In this document: positions 61,824 through 64,000 of the stretch, piece after piece
How positions within the stretch are numbered: the stretch's first letter is position 1
How the letters are laid out: the number at the start of each line of letters is the position of its first letter
NCBI GenBank assembly: GCA_027026255.1
Contig: JALVOT010000014.1
Location: 149,986 to 213,985, forward strand
Length of the DNA stretch: 64,000 nt
Direction of reading: 5' to 3'
DNA from: Caldifarciminota bacterium
GTDB lineage: Bacteria > Hydrothermota > Tepidihabitantia > SM23-42
The notes under the pieces: model-generated
Databases searched by the model: none
What the model saw: only the letters and a program-made list of their open reading frames with translations
Told to the model about the DNA's origin: nothing
Position numbers and translations under genes: made by a program

Positions 61824-62151
61824 GAAGAATTCATCCCGGGAGCTGGCCAAGGCGCTGGCACGCCTTATTGACAAAAAAAAGGGTGAAGATATTGTTATCT
61901 TTGATCTTCGGGAAATTTCACCGATTACCGATTACTTTATCATTGCCAGTGGTCTGTCCAACATCCATATTAAGACGATTGCTGAAGAACTACTGCAACA
62001 ATATCAACCCGACCATATTGAAGGTATGGAAGCGGCAACCTGGGTGCTCATCGACTTCTTTGATATCATCGTCCATCTATTCCAGCCTGATACAAGAGAA
62101 TTTTATGGATTAGAACGGCTCTGGGGTGATGCCCCGAGGGTGAAATTTTAA
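61804..62151 (+). CDS. rsfS: Ribosomal silencing factor RsfS
   Basis: 115 residues from the ATG at 61804, overlapping the LytR_C gene by 20 bp. It shows the DUF143/RsfS features: KKGEDIVIFDLREISPITDYFIIASG, EGMEAATWVLIDFFDIIVHLF and the final REFYGLERLWGDAP. RsfS binds ribosomal protein uL14 and blocks subunit joining when nutrients are scarce. Its position two bases before argS is a compact arrangement. The N-terminal extension is basic. Confidence 0.95.
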   Translation: MSKKNFKKNSSRELAKALARLIDKKKGEDIVIFDLREISPITDYFIIASGLSNIHIKTIAEELLQQYQPDHIEGMEAATWVLIDFFDIIVHLFQPDTREFYGLERLWGDAPRVKF

Positions 62152-62153
62152 TT

Positions 62154-63725
62154 ATGATTCGTAATAAATTAAGAGAACTGCTTTCAAAAAAATTCCCCGA
62201 AGAAAAGATAATTATCGACTATGTTCCGAAGAACAAGAAAGGTGATTATTCCACCAATCTTGCCTTTAAAATCGCCTCCCGAACCGGTAAGAATCCGCTC
62301 GATGTTGCAAAAAATATTGTCCAATCAATCAATGACCCACTCATCGCTGATACTATAATCTACCCACCGGGCTTTATCAATTTTATTATATCAAAGGAAT
62401 TTTTATTGAATTGTCTGCTCGAACCGCCAGAAATCAATCTCGGGACTCATAAAAAAATATTGATTGAATTTGTCAGCGTCAATCCCACCGGACCGATCAA
62501 TATCGTTAATGCGCGTGCGGCGGCAATTGGTAATAGTTTGATTAATGTTTTAAAAAAAACCGGCTTCAAGGCTGAAGCAGAATATTACATTAATGATCAG
62601 GGACGTCAAACAAAGCTTCTGGCGGTAAGCATCAAAGAAAGGATAAATGAACTGACGGGTATCAAGCCCAGGATTCCTGAAGATGGATATCACGGTGAGT
62701 ATCTTATTGAACTTGCCCGGGAGCTTAAAGCACTGGGAATCAGCGATATTGAGAAAATCCGGGAGTATGCGGTTAACTATTTTATCAACGAACACAAAAA
62801 TACCCTGAAAGACTTTGGTGTCGAATTTGATAACTGGGTAAGGGAATCTGAAATTTATCAGCAGGGATTGGTTGATAAGGTTTTAAAAATCCTGAATGAT
62901 AAAGGCTTAACCTATAAAAAGGATAACGCCCTTTATTTTCGTGCTACGGAGTTCGGCGATACTGAAGACCGGGTCATTATTACATCACAGGGTCGACACA
63001 CCTATCTCCTTCCTGATATCGCATATCATCTTGATAAATTATCAAGGGGCTATGACCGATTGATAAATATCTGGGGACCCGACCATCACGGATACATAAA
63101 GAGGCTGATTGGTGGAATCAGGGCGCTTGGTTACCCAGAAGAAGCCATTACGGTTATTATTGTCCAGGAGGTAAAATTAAAAAAGGGCGGTGGATATGTA
63201 AAGATGTCAAAACGGGCTGGGACATCCACGGCTCTGGATAGACTGCTTAAGGATATACCTAAGGATGTCGTCAGATTTTTCTTCTTGATGCGTTCCTGTT
63301 CCCAGCATCTTGATTTTGACCTTGACCTTGCCCGGGAGGAATCAGAGGATAATCCGGTTTATTATATTCAATATGCCTATGCAAGAATCAGAAGCATTAT
63401 CCGCTTTGCTGAAGAGAAAGGATTAAAGTGCCCGCCCCATCCAGAACTTTCACTTATAAATAAAGAAGAAGAACTCAATCTATTAAAATCGATTGTAAGA
63501 TTCCCTGAGGTGCTTGAGGATATTGTTAGGAATCTCGACCCTTACCCTATTACCTATTATTTAATTGACCTTGCGCGCAATTTTCATTATTTCTACCAAA
63601 AACATCGCGTGGTTGGTGATGATAAAGAATTATCATATGCCCGGCTATTTCTGGTAAATAAAGCAAGCCGGATAATAGCCGACGGGCTAAATTTAATTGG
63701 TGTATCATGTCCGGAAAGGATGTGA
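62154..63725 (+). CDS. argS: Arginyl-tRNA synthetase with divergent HIGH motif
   Basis: 523 residues. The expected HIGH signature (PTGPLHIGHGR in most homologues) reads PTGPINIVNAR here, with Asn116-Ile-Val-Asn119 replacing His-Ile-Gly-His. The KMSK loop is intact (YVKMSKRAGT, 350-353), and EYYINDQGRQTKLL and ...DPYPITYYLIDLARNFHYFY in the DALR part follow. Arginine is activated and attached to tRNA. The frame is uninterrupted, so this is a natural variant, not a frameshift. It begins 2 bp after rsfS. Confidence 0.92.
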   Translation: MIRNKLRELLSKKFPEEKIIIDYVPKNKKGDYSTNLAFKIASRTGKNPLDVAKNIVQSINDPLIADTIIYPPGFINFIISKEFLLNCLLEPPEINLGTHKKILIEFVSVNPTGPINIVNARAAAIGNSLINVLKKTGFKAEAEYYINDQGRQTKLLAVSIKERINELTGIKPRIPEDGYHGEYLIELARELKALGISDIEKIREYAVNYFINEHKNTLKDFGVEFDNWVRESEIYQQGLVDKVLKILNDKGLTYKKDNALYFRATEFGDTEDRVIITSQGRHTYLLPDIAYHLDKLSRGYDRLINIWGPDHHGYIKRLIGGIRALGYPEEAITVIIVQEVKLKKGGGYVKMSKRAGTSTALDRLLKDIPKDVVRFFFLMRSCSQHLDFDLDLAREESEDNPVYYIQYAYARIRSIIRFAEEKGLKCPPHPELSLINKEEELNLLKSIVRFPEVLEDIVRNLDPYPITYYLIDLARNFHYFYQKHRVVGDDKELSYARLFLVNKASRIIADGLNLIGVSCPERM

Positions 63726-63775
63726 TAACTTGAATAATTAATTTATGCTTGAGTTCAAAAATGAAAGGAGGTTGG

Positions 63776-64000
63776 ATGAACTTATCAAGCTTATTATCTA
63801 AGGAGCGGATAAACCTTTCTTTAAAACCAAGTAAGAAAGACGATGTAATTAAAGAACTGGTTTATTCCATAAAAAAAGGGGATGATGCAGACCTTATTAT
63901 TTCCACCCTGTTAAAACGAGAAGAATTGGGCTCGACCGGTATCGGGAAGGGTATTGCGATACCACACTGCCGTTCACTCGCGGTCGAGAGATTGGAGATT
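63776..64000 (+). CDS. PtsN-like PTS EIIA domain protein, 3' end outside window
   Basis: 75 codons are visible from the ATG behind AAAGGAGG; the gene runs off the window end. The active-site signature is present: GIGKGIAIPHCRSL with His64, the phosphorylated residue of fructose/nitrogen-type EIIA. The N-terminal LSSLLSKERINLSLKPSKKD is typical. It is probably a PTS regulatory enzyme; other PTS parts are not seen. It contrasts with the Arg-substituted domain at 45560. Confidence 0.85.
   Translation, partial: MNLSSLLSKERINLSLKPSKKDDVIKELVYSIKKGDDADLIISTLLKREELGSTGIGKGIAIPHCRSLAVERLEI

Noticed and set aside
1-64000. CRISPR arrays, prophage or integron structures
   Set aside because: No regularly spaced repeats, no phage structural genes, integrases or attachment sites were noticed on reading through the window.

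Overview
This 64 kb window is a gene-dense chromosomal piece of a diderm (Gram-negative type) bacterium that I cannot place with certainty. The moderate-to-low GC content, the tight ATGA-overlapping operons, the Mla-type lipid transport genes, lipoproteins and outer-membrane barrel candidates, and the mix of core genes are compatible with an uncultured candidate phylum of the WOR-3/Stahlbacteria kind. That placement is an inference from gene style; no rRNA or other marker in the window decides it. No rRNA, tRNA, CRISPR array, transposase or prophage was seen.

Layout. 1-7600: accessory-looking genes (cupin, ferredoxin, AlkD-like glycosylase, a serpin behind a perfect 124-bp tandem duplication, a two-gene cassette sharing an unnamed 'FSGR' domain, and an AT-rich 1-kb stretch with almost no coding capacity). 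7700-18000: redox and metal stress genes (MsrB-MsrA fusion, ferritin-like VIT1 protein, DUF302, SHOCT, CopB-type copper ATPase, ChrB-like protein with an MFS exporter). 18000-25600: flavoprotein, GAF/TPR/membrane fusion, a beta-oxidation trio (hydratase, 3-hydroxyacyl-CoA dehydrogenase, thiolase) and a TrmO-BirA-CobO operon. 25600-33500: one long housekeeping operon rpoZ-coaBC-dnaB-mlaE-mlaF-mlaD-radA-PIN/TRAM-M42. 33500-42300: minus-strand SppA fusion and NCS2 permease, a plus-strand MetH-like protein, then minus-strand mutM and an MgtE/PhoU-TrkA_C pair. 43991-49087: a minus-strand operon running from an Lrp-like regulator through M23 peptidase, phosphorylase, rubredoxin, a degenerate EIIA domain and VanZ to hisS. 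49203-51639: an ABC-2 exporter. 51670-58400: a minus-strand surface cluster (DNRLRE-like lipoprotein, barrel protein, NtrC-type regulator, type IV pilin behind a near-perfect sigma-54 promoter, small lipoprotein, STT3-like oligosaccharyltransferase). 58969-64000: SufS, a small partner protein, a GlmU-like uridyltransferase, LytR_C protein, RsfS, ArgRS and the start of a PtsN-like EIIA.

The most notable signals are: (i) eight genes (a ninth is weaker) whose start codon lies 5-8 nt downstream of a TTGACA-N16/17-TATAAT promoter with no Shine-Dalgarno sequence, implying widespread leaderless transcription; (ii) the pilin locus, which combines a sigma-54 promoter, an adjacent NtrC-type regulator and an STT3-like enzyme whose WWDYG motif reads FWNYG, while the pilin has no N-X-S/T sequon; (iii) an ArgRS whose HIGH signature is replaced by NIVN; (iv) two inverted copies of a 350-400 bp MITE-like element; (v) the FSGR-domain pair with a candidate Cys-His hydrolase domain; and (vi) the duplicated promoter in front of the serpin.
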